Shown here piece after piece: positions 52,426-60,662 of a stretch of 64,000 nucleotides of DNA. Below the pieces are notes generated by a model, which was not told the DNA's origin, did no database searches, and worked only from the letters and a program-made list of their open reading frames with translations. Source of the stretch: Thermoanaerobaculia bacterium (GTDB lineage Bacteria; Acidobacteriota; Thermoanaerobaculia; Multivoradales; Multivoraceae); NCBI GenBank assembly GCA_022823665.1, contig JAJEHN010000032.1, positions 109,487 to 173,486 on the forward strand, in the 5' to 3' direction. Position 1 is the first letter of the stretch. The number at the start of each line of letters is the position of its first letter. The translations under genes and the position numbers were made by a program.

Positions 52426-53964
52426 CTAGTTCTCTTCCAGCGCGGCGTCGGGATTCTCGGCCACGAAGAGCTGGAAGGCCCGGCCGATCGCCTCCATGAC
52501 CTGGGCGTCCAGCTCGTCGCTCAGCTTGCCCTCCTCGCGGATGCGGTCGCGGAGTTCCGGCTCCTCGTTCACGAAGTGCCGGTGCATGAAGTCTTCGAAG
52601 GGCCGCACCGCCTCGACCTTCAGGTCGTCGAGGGCGCCGCGGGTGCCCGCGAGAATCGAGAGCACCTGGTCCTCGATCGACAGCGGCGCGTACTGACCCT
52701 GCTTCAGGAGCTCGACCAGGCGTTCGCCGCGCGCCAACTGCTGCAGGGTGACCCGGTCGAGGTCGGAGCCGAACTGCGCGAAGGCCGCGAGCGACCGGTA
52801 CTGCGCCAGGTCGAGGCGCAGGGTGCCGGAGTTCTTGCGCATCGCGTTGATCTGCGCGTTGCCGCCGACCCGGCTGACCGAGATGCCGACGTTCACCGCC
52901 GGACGCACGCCGGAGAAGAAGAGGTCGCCCTCCAGGAAGATCTGCCCGTCCGTGATCGAGATGACGTTCGTCGGGATGTAGGCCGAGACGTCGCCCGCCT
53001 GGGTCTCGATGATCGGCAACGCGGTGAGCGAGCCGCCGCCGTTCGCGCGCGACAGCTTCGCCGCCCGCTCCAGGAGGCGCGAGTGGAGGTAGAAGACGTC
53101 GCCGGGGTAGGCCTCGCGTCCGGGCGGCCGCCGCAGCAGCAGGGAAACCTCGCGGTACGAGGCGGCCTGCTTGGACAGATCGTCGTAGATCACGAGCGCG
53201 TGCTGGCCGTTGTAGAGGAAGTACTCGCCCATCGCGCAGCCGGCGTAGGGGGCGATGAACTGGAGCGGCGCCGGCTCGGAGGCCGAGGCGGAGACGACGA
53301 TCGTGTGCTCCATCGCGCCGTTGTCCTCGAGCGTCTTCACGACCTGGGCGACGGTCGAGCGCTTCTGGCCGATCGCGACGTAGACGCAGATCACGTCGCC
53401 GCCCTTCTGGTTGATGATCGCGTCGACGGCGACCGCCGTCTTGCCGATCTGGCGGTCGCCGATGATCAGCTCACGCTGGCCGCGGCCGATCGGGATCATC
53501 GAGTCGATCGCCTTGATCCCGGTCTGCATCGGCTCGGACACGGGCTCCCGTTCGACGACGCCGGGGGCGATCCGTTCGAGGGGGTAGCTGTCGGCGGCCT
53601 CGATCGGCCCCTTGCCGTCGACCGGGTTGCCGAGCGGGTCGACCACGCGGCCGACCATTCCCGGCCCCACCGGGACCTCCATGATCCGGCCCGTGCGGCG
53701 GACCTCGTCGCCCTCGTCGACCAGCCGGGACTCGCCCATCAGCACCGCGCCGATCTGGTCTTCCTCGAGGTTCAGGGCCAGCCCGTAGACGTCGTTCGGA
53801 AACGCCAGCAGCTCGCCGGCCATCGCCTGCTCCAGCCCGTAGACGCGGGCGATGCCGTCACCGACGCTCAGGACGGTGCCGACCTCGGCGACGTCGACCT
53901 CGGCCTCGTAACCCGCCAACTGGCGCTCGAGGACCGCTGCGATCTCATCGGCTCTTACCTGCAT
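52426..53964 (-). CDS. atpA: ATP synthase F1 alpha subunit
   Basis: A 512-aa non-catalytic nucleotide-binding subunit with P-loop GDRQIGKTAVAVDAIINQ, plus the KRSTVAQVVKTLEDNGAMEH and ALVIYDDLSKQAASYREVSL blocks and the C-terminal helix bundle. N-terminal VLSVGDGIARVYGLEQAMAG matches the family. Length is normal. Confidence 0.98.
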   Translation of the reverse strand: MQVRADEIAAVLERQLAGYEAEVDVAEVGTVLSVGDGIARVYGLEQAMAGELLAFPNDVYGLALNLEEDQIGAVLMGESRLVDEGDEVRRTGRIMEVPVGPGMVGRVVDPLGNPVDGKGPIEAADSYPLERIAPGVVEREPVSEPMQTGIKAIDSMIPIGRGQRELIIGDRQIGKTAVAVDAIINQKGGDVICVYVAIGQKRSTVAQVVKTLEDNGAMEHTIVVSASASEPAPLQFIAPYAGCAMGEYFLYNGQHALVIYDDLSKQAASYREVSLLLRRPPGREAYPGDVFYLHSRLLERAAKLSRANGGGSLTALPIIETQAGDVSAYIPTNVISITDGQIFLEGDLFFSGVRPAVNVGISVSRVGGNAQINAMRKNSGTLRLDLAQYRSLAAFAQFGSDLDRVTLQQLARGERLVELLKQGQYAPLSIEDQVLSILAGTRGALDDLKVEAVRPFEDFMHRHFVNEEPELRDRIREEGKLSDELDAQVMEAIGRAFQLFVAENPDAALEEN

Positions 53965-54026
53965 GTTCTATCTACTCCTTAGGGTGCGCCCCGTGTTCGC
54001 GGAGCGTCTCGAAGTCCTGACTGTCG

Positions 54027-54575
54027 CTAGCTCCCTGACTCCGCCGTCAATCTGGATTCCAGGGTGGCCAACTGGCCGCGAACGCTCGCGTCGTAGCGGT
54101 AGCTCCCGAACTGGGCGACGAAACCACCGATCAGGCCCGGGTCGACCTGGGCTTCCAACCGCACCTCGGCGCCGGAGAGCCGTTCGAGAGCTCCCTGGAG
54201 CCGCGCCTGCTGATCGGCGTCGAGCTCCTCGGCTGCCGTCACCGTGGCGCTGACCACGCCGTGGGCCCGGTCGAGCAACTCGTCGATCGCTTCGAGGATC
54301 GCCGGCAGGTGGACCAGGCGGTAGTTGTCGAGCAGCAGCCGCAACAGCCGCCGCGTCAGGTCGCCGGCGCCCAGCATGCCGGCGATCTCGTCGACCACGG
54401 CCCGCTTCGTCGCCGGCGGCACGCCGGGATTCGAGGCCATGCGGCCCAGCCGCGGCACGGCTCGCATCGCCTCGGCGAAGGCGGTGAGTTCGTCGCGCGT
54501 CGCCTGCGCCGCCTCGAGTGAACCGGCGGCGCCCATCAGGGCCTGGGCGTAGGGCCTCGCGTACCGGTAGATCAT
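54027..54575 (-). CDS. atpH: ATP synthase F1 delta subunit
   Basis: A 182-aa protein of the OSCP/delta family: YARPYAQALMGAAGSLEAAQ at the N-terminus and GGFVAQFGSYRYDASVRGQL at the C-terminus, the family signature region. Links the peripheral stalk b/b' to alpha. Its ATG overlaps the upstream b subunit stop (54572-54575). Confidence 0.95.
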   Translation of the reverse strand: MIYRYARPYAQALMGAAGSLEAAQATRDELTAFAEAMRAVPRLGRMASNPGVPPATKRAVVDEIAGMLGAGDLTRRLLRLLLDNYRLVHLPAILEAIDELLDRAHGVVSATVTAAEELDADQQARLQGALERLSGAEVRLEAQVDPGLIGGFVAQFGSYRYDASVRGQLATLESRLTAESGS

Positions 54576-55189
54576 CGTGCGTCGGCTCCGGCCGAGGCGT
54601 CGTCCGCCCGGCTCTCCAGGCTGAGCAGTCCGCGGTCGAGGATGCGCCGGCGGGCGGCGGAGTCGACTTCCCGCTCCAGCCGTTCGGTGGCGAGCGCCGT
54701 GGCGAGCCGGGCCGCGTGCTGCGCCAGTTCGACCCGGGCTCGCGCCGTGCGGTTCCGGATCTCGGCGCGGGCCTGCTCCAGCATCCGCTCGCGCTCCCGC
54801 TCGGCCAGAGCGGCGATCTCGCGCGCGTCGCGTTCGCCTTCCTGGCGTGCGCGCACGGCGGCCTGGGCGACTTCCGTTTCCAGCGCCGCGAGCTGGCCGT
54901 CGAGGCCTGCGTGCAGCTCTTCGGCGTCCGCGCGCTGCCGCCGCGCGGTCATCAGACTGTCCCGGATCTGGTTCCGTCGCCCTTCCAGCGCGGCCACGGC
55001 CTTCGGCCCGACCAGGTAGGCAAGGCCGCCGAAGAAGACGAGCATGTTGAACCAGGAGAAGACCCAGCGCGGCAGTCCCAGGAAGTGAGTCGCCTCGCCG
55101 ACTTCCGCGCCGAACGCGGCCCCGACGCCGGCGAACAGCGCCCAGAGCAACGCCAGCGAGGCGGTCTTCAGAAGCACGGAACGCCTCAC
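54572..55189 (-). CDS. atpF: ATP synthase Fo b subunit
   Basis: A 205-aa protein. A signal-like hydrophobic N-terminus (VLLKTASLALLWALFAGV) precedes the membrane segment FSWFNMLVFFGGLAYLVG, then a long Arg/Glu/Ala coiled coil typical of peripheral stalk b. The predicted extra N-terminal segment is a little unusual. Overlaps the b' gene upstream by 4 bp. Confidence 0.88.
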   Translation of the reverse strand: MRRSVLLKTASLALLWALFAGVGAAFGAEVGEATHFLGLPRWVFSWFNMLVFFGGLAYLVGPKAVAALEGRRNQIRDSLMTARRQRADAEELHAGLDGQLAALETEVAQAAVRARQEGERDAREIAALAERERERMLEQARAEIRNRTARARVELAQHAARLATALATERLEREVDSAARRRILDRGLLSLESRADDASAGADAR

Positions 55190-55608
55190 GAAGGGGCCCC
55201 CATCAGCTTCGCCGTCATGTCGGCCGCGAGCCGCTCGGCGCGCGCTTCGAGGGAGCGGCGCTGCTCGGCCGTCTCGGCGTCGAGCGCGGCGATCGCCTGC
55301 TGGAGTTCGGCATCGGCTTCCTGGCGGGCCTCGGCGACCAGCGTCTCGCGGGCCTCCTGGGCTTCCTTGCGCATCCGGTCCCGGTGCGCGGACGCCTCGG
55401 CGCGGGCTTCCTTCAGCTTCTCGCGCTGCGCCTCGATCCTCGCCTCGACCTCGGCCTGTGCCCGGTCGAAGGTCTCCTGGGCGGTCACGATCTCGCTGTC
55501 GCGCTCCCTGAGCATCCGCATGATCGGCCGGACGAGGTAGAACCGGACCACCACATAGGTGGCCCAGAAGATCGCCATGATGACCAGGAGGCTGGCGTCG
55601 AAGTCCAC
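55186..55608 (-). CDS. ATP synthase Fo b' subunit
   Basis: A 140-aa second b-type subunit: membrane helix at about 5-28 (LLVIMAIFWATYVVVRFYLV) and a charged coiled coil (AQAEVEARIEAQREKLKEAR). Two different b subunits (b and b') form a heterodimeric stalk, as in photosynthetic bacteria and Acidobacteriota. First gene of the cluster. Subunits a and c are not here and must be encoded elsewhere. Confidence 0.88.
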   Translation of the reverse strand: MDFDASLLVIMAIFWATYVVVRFYLVRPIMRMLRERDSEIVTAQETFDRAQAEVEARIEAQREKLKEARAEASAHRDRMRKEAQEARETLVAEARQEADAELQQAIAALDAETAEQRRSLEARAERLAADMTAKLMGAPS

Positions 55609-55917
55609 AGCTACTCGTCCCGCGGTCGTCCGGGTCTGTCTCTCTCGGGCCCTAGTGTTCCGGCGTTGATCCGGCCTTGTTGCTTCCGGCTTCTTCCGGG
55701 TTCCTGCCTCTCTCGCCCAAGGCCCGAAAGCGGCGGTAACGTAACACGGCTACCGGGGTCGGTCAACGGCGGCGACAGGCGCGGGGAGTCGCCGATTCCA
55801 ACGGCCGAGATCACCGCCCGAATCAGTGCGCGATGGCCGCCGGAAGCGCGCCGGATTCTTCACCTGCGGTCGAAAACGTCCGTGGACTTTTTCACCTGTG
55901 GTCGAAAATCTCCGTGC
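55609..55917. other. Intergenic gap upstream of the ATP synthase operon
   Basis: No gene of credible size is seen in these 309 bases. They presumably hold the atp promoter (transcribed to the left) and the 3' end of the SUMF1-domain gene unit. The only clear structure is a pair of direct repeats at 55859-55916. Confidence 0.6.
55859..55916. repeat. Two direct repeats of about 26 bp, period 32
   Basis: TTCACCTGCGGTCGAAAACG(TCCGTG) at 55859-55884 and TTCACCTGTGGTCGAAAATC(TCCGTG) at 55891-55916 differ at three positions. They end just before the stop of the SUMF1-domain gene (55918). They could be binding sites or a remnant of a mobile-element end. Confidence 0.6.
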
Positions 55918-56751
55918 TCAGGGCCGCAGCTCGCGGGCGACGCGGAAAGTCCCGCTCTTGAAGTAGGGATTCTCCACCGGACGGCGAAAGGCGGAGCGCA
56001 GTTCCCTCGGGCCGTCCCGCCACGAACCGCCGCGGATCACGTGGTCCGAACAGTCGCCTTCCAACCGGGCGCTGGCGTCGAAGGGAGCTCGTTCGTGAGT
56101 GTCGTTCCAGCAGTCCTCGACCCACTCCCAACCGTTGCCGACCGCGTCGTGGAGGCCCCACGCGTTCGGCGCGAACTGGCCGACCGGCGCCGAGAACTTG
56201 TACTCGTCGCCACAAGCCCAGCAGTTCGCCCGGTTCGTGCCAAGCTCGTCGCCCCACGGATACGGCGTCGTCGAGCCCGCACGGACGACGTACTCCCACT
56301 CGGCCTCGCTCAGCAGGCGGTACTTCTCGCCCGTTTCCCGCGACAGCCACTCCGCGTAGGCGCGGGCATCGGCCCAGGACACCCAGCTCGCCGGACTGGC
56401 GCCTTCACCTTCGAACTTGTAACCCTCTCCAGCCCGCCCTCGCCCAAAGCGGTTGAACTCCAGGCGCGTCACGACATACTTCGACACCGCGAACGGCTGC
56501 TCGATCGTTACTTCGCGGACCGGAAGCTCGTACTCGCTGCATCCTTCGGCCGAGAGGCACCCCATGCGGAACGTACCGGCGGGGACTACGACCATCTCGG
56601 GGCCCGGACCCCCCGAAGTGAGCGTGTCCGAGAACGTTTCCCCGGGCTGCGGATCCGCGGGCTCCTGACTCGCAGGCTGGGCCTCGAAGGCGGCGGCCGG
56701 CGCCGCCAGCAGAACTGCCAGGAACGCGGCATGCACGACGGTTCTCTTCAT
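55918..56751 (-). CDS. Secreted SUMF1/FGE-sulfatase-domain protein
   Basis: A 277-aa protein from the ATG 56749-56751 with a signal peptide (MKRTVVHAAFLAVLLAAPAA); longer starts at 56760 or 56772 are possible. The domain shows MVVVPAGTFRMGC, LSEAEWEYVVRAGSTTPYPW, GLHDAVGNGWEWVEDCW and HVIRGGSWRDGPRELRSAFR. These are the blocks of the formylglycine-generating-enzyme fold. The two catalytic cysteines of true FGE are missing at the C-terminus (SGTFRVAREL instead of GFRCA). It is therefore unlikely to mature the sulfatases encoded at 8558 and 24913. Confidence 0.8.
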   Translation of the reverse strand: MKRTVVHAAFLAVLLAAPAAAFEAQPASQEPADPQPGETFSDTLTSGGPGPEMVVVPAGTFRMGCLSAEGCSEYELPVREVTIEQPFAVSKYVVTRLEFNRFGRGRAGEGYKFEGEGASPASWVSWADARAYAEWLSRETGEKYRLLSEAEWEYVVRAGSTTPYPWGDELGTNRANCWACGDEYKFSAPVGQFAPNAWGLHDAVGNGWEWVEDCWNDTHERAPFDASARLEGDCSDHVIRGGSWRDGPRELRSAFRRPVENPYFKSGTFRVARELRP

Positions 56752-56806
56752 CGGGCGCATCCTCCGTGTCATCAGAACCAGGACCGACTCAATCTACCCC
56801 AGCCGC

Positions 56807-57586
56807 TCACTCGCCCTGAACGGTCGGTGAAGGCGGACACACGACCACCACCGTCACGTTGTCCTGCCAGGGCAGCGCCCGCTGCTCGATGCGGAGAATG
56901 ATCACCTCGGCGATCTGCGACGCTCCCGCTGACTGGCGGTCGCCGCAGATCGCTGCGAGCTCTTCGTCGGAAAGCGTCTCGATGCCGTCGCTCGCGAGAA
57001 TGGCGACGTCTCCTGCCGCGAGGTCGCATTCGCCCTCGGCTACTTCGTCAAGCCGAAGGCCCATCACGGCGCTGGTGATCGCGGCGCGCTGGGGGTGCAG
57101 AGCGGCGCGTATGGCGCTGATCTCCCCGCGCGCGGCCCGGGCATCGAGTTCACGGCCGTAGGTGTGAAGCGGGTTGACGCGCTCCAGTGCATCGCCGCGC
57201 CATTGGAAGATGTGCGAGTCGCCGACGCTCAACCAGTGGAAGCGGTCTTCGAGGAACAGCGCCGCCACCAGGGTGGAGCCCATTCCCCGAAGCGACGGGT
57301 CGGCTTCGATCGCCGTCCTCATTGCGTGGTTCGCATGGGCCAATGCCGGGCGCAGGCGCTGGGCCGGAGGCTTTGTGACCAGCGGAAAGCTGCCGACGAA
57401 GTTCCGGAGCGTGATCCGGCTCGCCTGGTCGCCCGCGGGCAGTCCGCCCATGCCGTCGGCGACCGCCGCCAGCAGCAGGCCTTCGCCTGTGTCGTCGTCA
57501 GTCACGACCTGGACGCTCCAGGCGTCTTCCTGGCGCTTGCGCGCGCCGATCATTGTGGCCGCCGCGAAGTGGCGGCCTTCGATCAT
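56807..57586 (-). CDS. PP2C-family serine/threonine phosphatase
   Basis: A 259-aa cytoplasmic PPM/PP2C phosphatase: RKRQEDAWSV (motif 1), AAVADGMGGLPAGD (motif 2), LSVGDSHIFQW, ILASDGIETLSDEE and WQDNVTVVVV (metal Asp-Asn). It dephosphorylates Ser/Thr targets of Hanks-type kinases; no kinase is next to it. Its ATG overlaps the stop of the PIN-toxin gene (ATGA at 57583-57586), so it is translationally coupled to a toxin-antitoxin module. Confidence 0.9.
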   Translation of the reverse strand: MIEGRHFAAATMIGARKRQEDAWSVQVVTDDDTGEGLLLAAVADGMGGLPAGDQASRITLRNFVGSFPLVTKPPAQRLRPALAHANHAMRTAIEADPSLRGMGSTLVAALFLEDRFHWLSVGDSHIFQWRGDALERVNPLHTYGRELDARAARGEISAIRAALHPQRAAITSAVMGLRLDEVAEGECDLAAGDVAILASDGIETLSDEELAAICGDRQSAGASQIAEVIILRIEQRALPWQDNVTVVVVCPPSPTVQGE

Positions 57587-57978
57587 GCCTCGCCGAGGTC
57601 CAGGACCGAGATTCCCATCGCTCTGGCTGCTTCCGCCATGCGACGGTCGTACGTGGCCAACTCCACGCTTTGCCGTTGCTCTCGAAGATAGTCAAGCGAC
57701 GCCAGGTGCAAGGCGTCCAGGGTGCGCACCGGTACCGGGAAGGCGCTCAGGGCCCGGGTCAGGATGACCGGCGACAGCTCCAGCAGCGCGATCTGGCCGA
57801 TCGCTTCCTCGGCCGCCTCGCCGTGGGTTTCCGCCCGTCCCCCGGCATGAAGACGGTTCCAGACCTCGTACTCGACCAATCGGCTCGCCACGAGCCTTTC
57901 AACCCAAATGTGCTCAGGCGGTCGCCGAATCTCCGCAAGGAGGTGGGCCAACACGACCGAGGAGTCGATGTAGATCAC
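57583..57978 (-). CDS. PIN-domain ribonuclease toxin
   Basis: A 131-aa PIN protein with acidic residues Asp5 (YIDSS), Glu38 (EYEVWN), Asp88 (TLDALHLAS) and Asp111 (ATYDRRM). The TLDALHLAS block is typical of VapC-like toxins of the PIN_VapC-Smg6 type. Its start overlaps the stop of the Phd-like antitoxin gene by 4 bp, and its stop overlaps the PP2C start. Confidence 0.85.
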   Translation of the reverse strand: MIYIDSSVVLAHLLAEIRRPPEHIWVERLVASRLVEYEVWNRLHAGGRAETHGEAAEEAIGQIALLELSPVILTRALSAFPVPVRTLDALHLASLDYLREQRQSVELATYDRRMAEAARAMGISVLDLGEA

Positions 57979-58268
57979 CGGTCCTGCCGATCCGCGTCCA
58001 ACTCCTGCAGGAGCTCACCCAACGACATGATGGGCGGCGGCTTGACGGGCGGCCCTGCTCCCCTCATGGCCGGCGGTGTCAAGAGACCCTTGCGCACTGC
58101 ATCGGCCAGCAACGCGTCGGCGATGAAGGGGCTACGCTCTTCCCGCGGCGGCACGATCTCGGCGACTACGCGGTCCCGATCCGTAACCAGGACCGTCTCG
58201 CCCGCTGCGGCCATTCGCACATACCGGCTGAGCTGGTTGTTCAGCGTCTTGAGCCCCACGGATCTCAT
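57975..58268 (-). CDS. Phd/YefM-type antitoxin
   Basis: A 97-aa protein starting at the ATG 58266-58268: MRSVGLKTLNNQLSRYVRMA, then GETVLVTDRDRVVAEIVPP. This beta-alpha pattern is the Phd/YefM DNA-binding fold. The Pro-rich C-terminus would wrap around the PIN toxin. First gene of a Phd-PIN-PP2C operon; it probably autorepresses. Confidence 0.85.
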   Translation of the reverse strand: MRSVGLKTLNNQLSRYVRMAAAGETVLVTDRDRVVAEIVPPREERSPFIADALLADAVRKGLLTPPAMRGAGPPVKPPPIMSLGELLQELDADRQDR

Positions 58269-58331
58269 GGCGCATGAATGTAGCTTCCGGTGGCCACCTT
58301 CGTCAAGGTCAGGCCGCGTTAGCCTGATCGC

Positions 58332-59213
58332 ATGGTTCGCCTGGAGTGCGTTCCGAACATCAGCGAGGGGCGGCGGCAGGACGTCATCGACGCCTGCGTG
58401 GCGGCGGCTTCGACGCGCGGCGTGCGGGTCCTCGACGTGTCTTCGGACCCGGACCACAACCGGACCGTGCTGACGCTGCTGGGCGAGGGCGATGATCTGG
58501 TGCGGGCTGTGACGGCGTTGGCGGCGGCAGCGATCGACCGCATCGATGTCGGCGAGCACTCGGGCGTACACCCGTTTCTCGGTGCCCTCGATGTCGCGCC
58601 GTTTGTGCCCCTGGAGGCGAACGAAATGCCGGCGGCTGTCGACGCCGCGAAACGCGCCGCCGACGCGCTCGCGACGCTCGATCTGCCGGTACTCCTCTAC
58701 GGCAAGGCCGCATCGGATCCAGGCCGCGCCGCGCTGGCCGACCATCGCCGTGGCGGTCTGACCCGGCTGGCCGAGCGAATGGCCCGCGGGGAATGGCCGC
58801 CGGATCGGGGCCCTAAGCGGCCGCATCCGACCGGCGGTGTCGTCTGCGTCGGTGCGCGGCCGCCCCTGGTCGCCTTCAACCTGCTGCTCGACACGGATCG
58901 GCTCGCCGATGCGAAGCGAATTGCGGCATCGCTGCGGGAGTCCGGCGGCGGCCCGCCTGGAGTACGTGCCCTCGGGTTCTTGCTGGAGAGCCGCGGGAAG
59001 GCCCAGGTCAGTGTGAACCTGACCGATTGCGACCGGACGTCGCTGCTCGATGTCGTGCATTCGGCTGACGAACTGGCGGCCGCAGCCGGCGTGCGGGTCG
59101 TCGAGACGGAGTTGGTCGGGCTCGCCCCGCGTCGGGTTCTGCCGGCTGAAGGCGCGGCGGCGCTGAGACTGCCCAGGTTGTCAGAGACGCAGATCCTGGA
59201 GAGCCATCTGTAG
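58332..59213 (+). CDS. ftcD: Glutamate formimidoyltransferase
   Basis: A 293-aa formiminotransferase domain without a cyclodeaminase half: N-terminal LECVPNISEGRRQDVIDACV, and the folate-site block DVGEHSGVHPFLGALDVAPF. It transfers the formimino group of formiminoglutamate to tetrahydrofolate in histidine degradation. No other hut genes are in the window, and the two amidohydrolases are exported, so they are not obvious partners. Convergent with the Mpl-like gene; their 3' ends overlap by about 33 bp. Confidence 0.9.
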   Translation: MVRLECVPNISEGRRQDVIDACVAAASTRGVRVLDVSSDPDHNRTVLTLLGEGDDLVRAVTALAAAAIDRIDVGEHSGVHPFLGALDVAPFVPLEANEMPAAVDAAKRAADALATLDLPVLLYGKAASDPGRAALADHRRGGLTRLAERMARGEWPPDRGPKRPHPTGGVVCVGARPPLVAFNLLLDTDRLADAKRIAASLRESGGGPPGVRALGFLLESRGKAQVSVNLTDCDRTSLLDVVHSADELAAAAGVRVVETELVGLAPRRVLPAEGAAALRLPRLSETQILESHL

Positions 59214-60575
59214 TCGACGGGGCATGTCGTCGAAGGATCCGGACGACATGGTGACCATGATGTCGCCCTCGCTGGCCTCGGCCAGCGCCTTCTCGGCCAG
59301 TTCGTCGTTGGAAGCGCACGCCGTTGCGTCCGCCCCCTGCCGTTCGATGTCCGCCGCCATCCGCTCCGGGTCGAAGCCCTCCTCACCCAGGCGCTCGCGG
59401 TGGAACACCGGCGCCAGAAACACGCGGTCGGCCGATGCGAGCGCCGCAGCGAGGTCGGCGGCGAACTGACGTCGTCCCGCGCTGAGGCTGCGCGGCTCGA
59501 ACAGGGCGACCAGCCGGCGGCCGGGGAAACGCTGCCGGAGCGCCGCCAGCGAAGCCGAGACCTCCGAGGCATGGTGGGCGAAGTCGTCGATCACGACCAC
59601 TCCCGCCGCCTCGCCGACGACCTCGAGCCGGCGCTTGACGCCCCGGAACGTGGCGAACGCCTCCAGGACGGCGTCCCGCTCCAGACCGTCGGCGCGGGCC
59701 GCCGCCCACACCGCCATCGCGTTCAGGGCGTTGTGCTCGCCCCAGACGCCGAGGTCGACCCGTTGGCGGTCGCCGGCCTCTTCCAACTCGAACGAGATCC
59801 CGTGCTCGTCGCTCTCGACGGAACCGACCAACCGGATGTCGGCGGCCCCGACACCGTAGGTCACGACCCGGCACGGGCTCGCCGGCAACAGCCGCTCGAC
59901 CGTCGGGTAGTCCGCGCAGGCGATCAGCACCCCGGTCGCCGGCAACCGCTCCACCAGACCGAGAAAGGCCCGCTCCAGCCCCTCGAAGTCGGGATAGAGG
60001 TCGACGTGGTCGTGCTCCAGGCTGGTCAGGATCACGGTCTCCGGACGGTAGTGCCAGAACTTCGGGCCCCGGTCGAAGTAGGAGGCGTTGTACTCGTCGC
60101 CCTCGATCGCGAAGCGCGGCCCGCCGCCGAGCGCGAACCCCGAGGCCAGACCGATCGGAGCGCCGCCAATGAGGTAGCCGGGATCGGCGCCGGCGCGGGA
60201 GTAGACCCAGGCCGCCATCGCCGTCGTCGTCGTCTTGCCGTGGCTGCCGGCGACGACCAGGGGCTTCCGATCCCGGAGCACGAAGCGGTCGAGCGCTTCG
60301 GGCATCGACAGCCGCGGCAGGCCGCGTTCCTCCGTGGCAACCGCCTCCGGGTTCGTCCGCGGCACCGCGTTGCCGACGATCACGAGGTCCGGCCGCGGCT
60401 CCAGGTGAGCCGCGTCGTAGCCGACCAGAGGCTCGATCCCCGCGTCGGCCAGTAGGTCGCTGGTCGGCGGGTAGAGGGGCCCGTCCGACCCGCGCACGTC
60501 GTGGCCGAGATCGCGCAGCAGGCAGGCGAGCGGCGCCATGCCGGTGCCGCCGATCGCGATCAGGTGGATGTCCAG
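59181..60575 (-). CDS. mpl: UDP-N-acetylmuramate:peptide ligase (Mpl-like)
   Basis: A protein of about 464 aa of the Mur ligase family. The start is uncertain: the family usually begins right at the Rossmann strand, here LDIHLIAIGGTGMAPLACLL. This would use a CTG at 60573-60575 with GGAGCC upstream. A GTG at 60648-60650 is also in frame but lies inside a dispersed repeat. The ATP loop is AGSHGKTTTTAMAAW. The central motifs EGDEYNASYFD and LTSLEHDHVDLYPD match Mpl, which recycles murein tripeptide. Length is as expected. Confidence 0.85.
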   Translation of the reverse strand: MDIHLIAIGGTGMAPLACLLRDLGHDVRGSDGPLYPPTSDLLADAGIEPLVGYDAAHLEPRPDLVIVGNAVPRTNPEAVATEERGLPRLSMPEALDRFVLRDRKPLVVAGSHGKTTTTAMAAWVYSRAGADPGYLIGGAPIGLASGFALGGGPRFAIEGDEYNASYFDRGPKFWHYRPETVILTSLEHDHVDLYPDFEGLERAFLGLVERLPATGVLIACADYPTVERLLPASPCRVVTYGVGAADIRLVGSVESDEHGISFELEEAGDRQRVDLGVWGEHNALNAMAVWAAARADGLERDAVLEAFATFRGVKRRLEVVGEAAGVVVIDDFAHHASEVSASLAALRQRFPGRRLVALFEPRSLSAGRRQFAADLAAALASADRVFLAPVFHRERLGEEGFDPERMAADIERQGADATACASNDELAEKALAEASEGDIMVTMSSGSFDDMPRRLQMALQDLRL

Positions 60576-60620
60576 GGTGGCTCCGCTGGCGCGGCAGATC
60601 TTCCGGAGGTCGGCGCTGCG

Positions 60621-60655
60621 CGCCGGATGCCGGCGGGGGCGCCGGCGCACCCAGT
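60621..60655. repeat. Dispersed palindromic repeat at the 5' end of the mpl gene
   Basis: CGCCGGATGCCGGCGGGGGC plus GCCGGCGCACCCAGT. It is nearly identical to one end of the 150-bp element at 12179-12328 (12299-12328). It sits between the rph gene stop and the mpl coding region, both on the minus strand. It offers a GTG codon in frame with mpl. Confidence 0.7.
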
Positions 60656-60662
60656 CTCGGAG

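Noticed and set aside
55918..56751. Genuine formylglycine-generating enzyme for the sulfatases
   Set aside because: The catalytic Cys residues are absent from the C-terminal block and the protein is exported.
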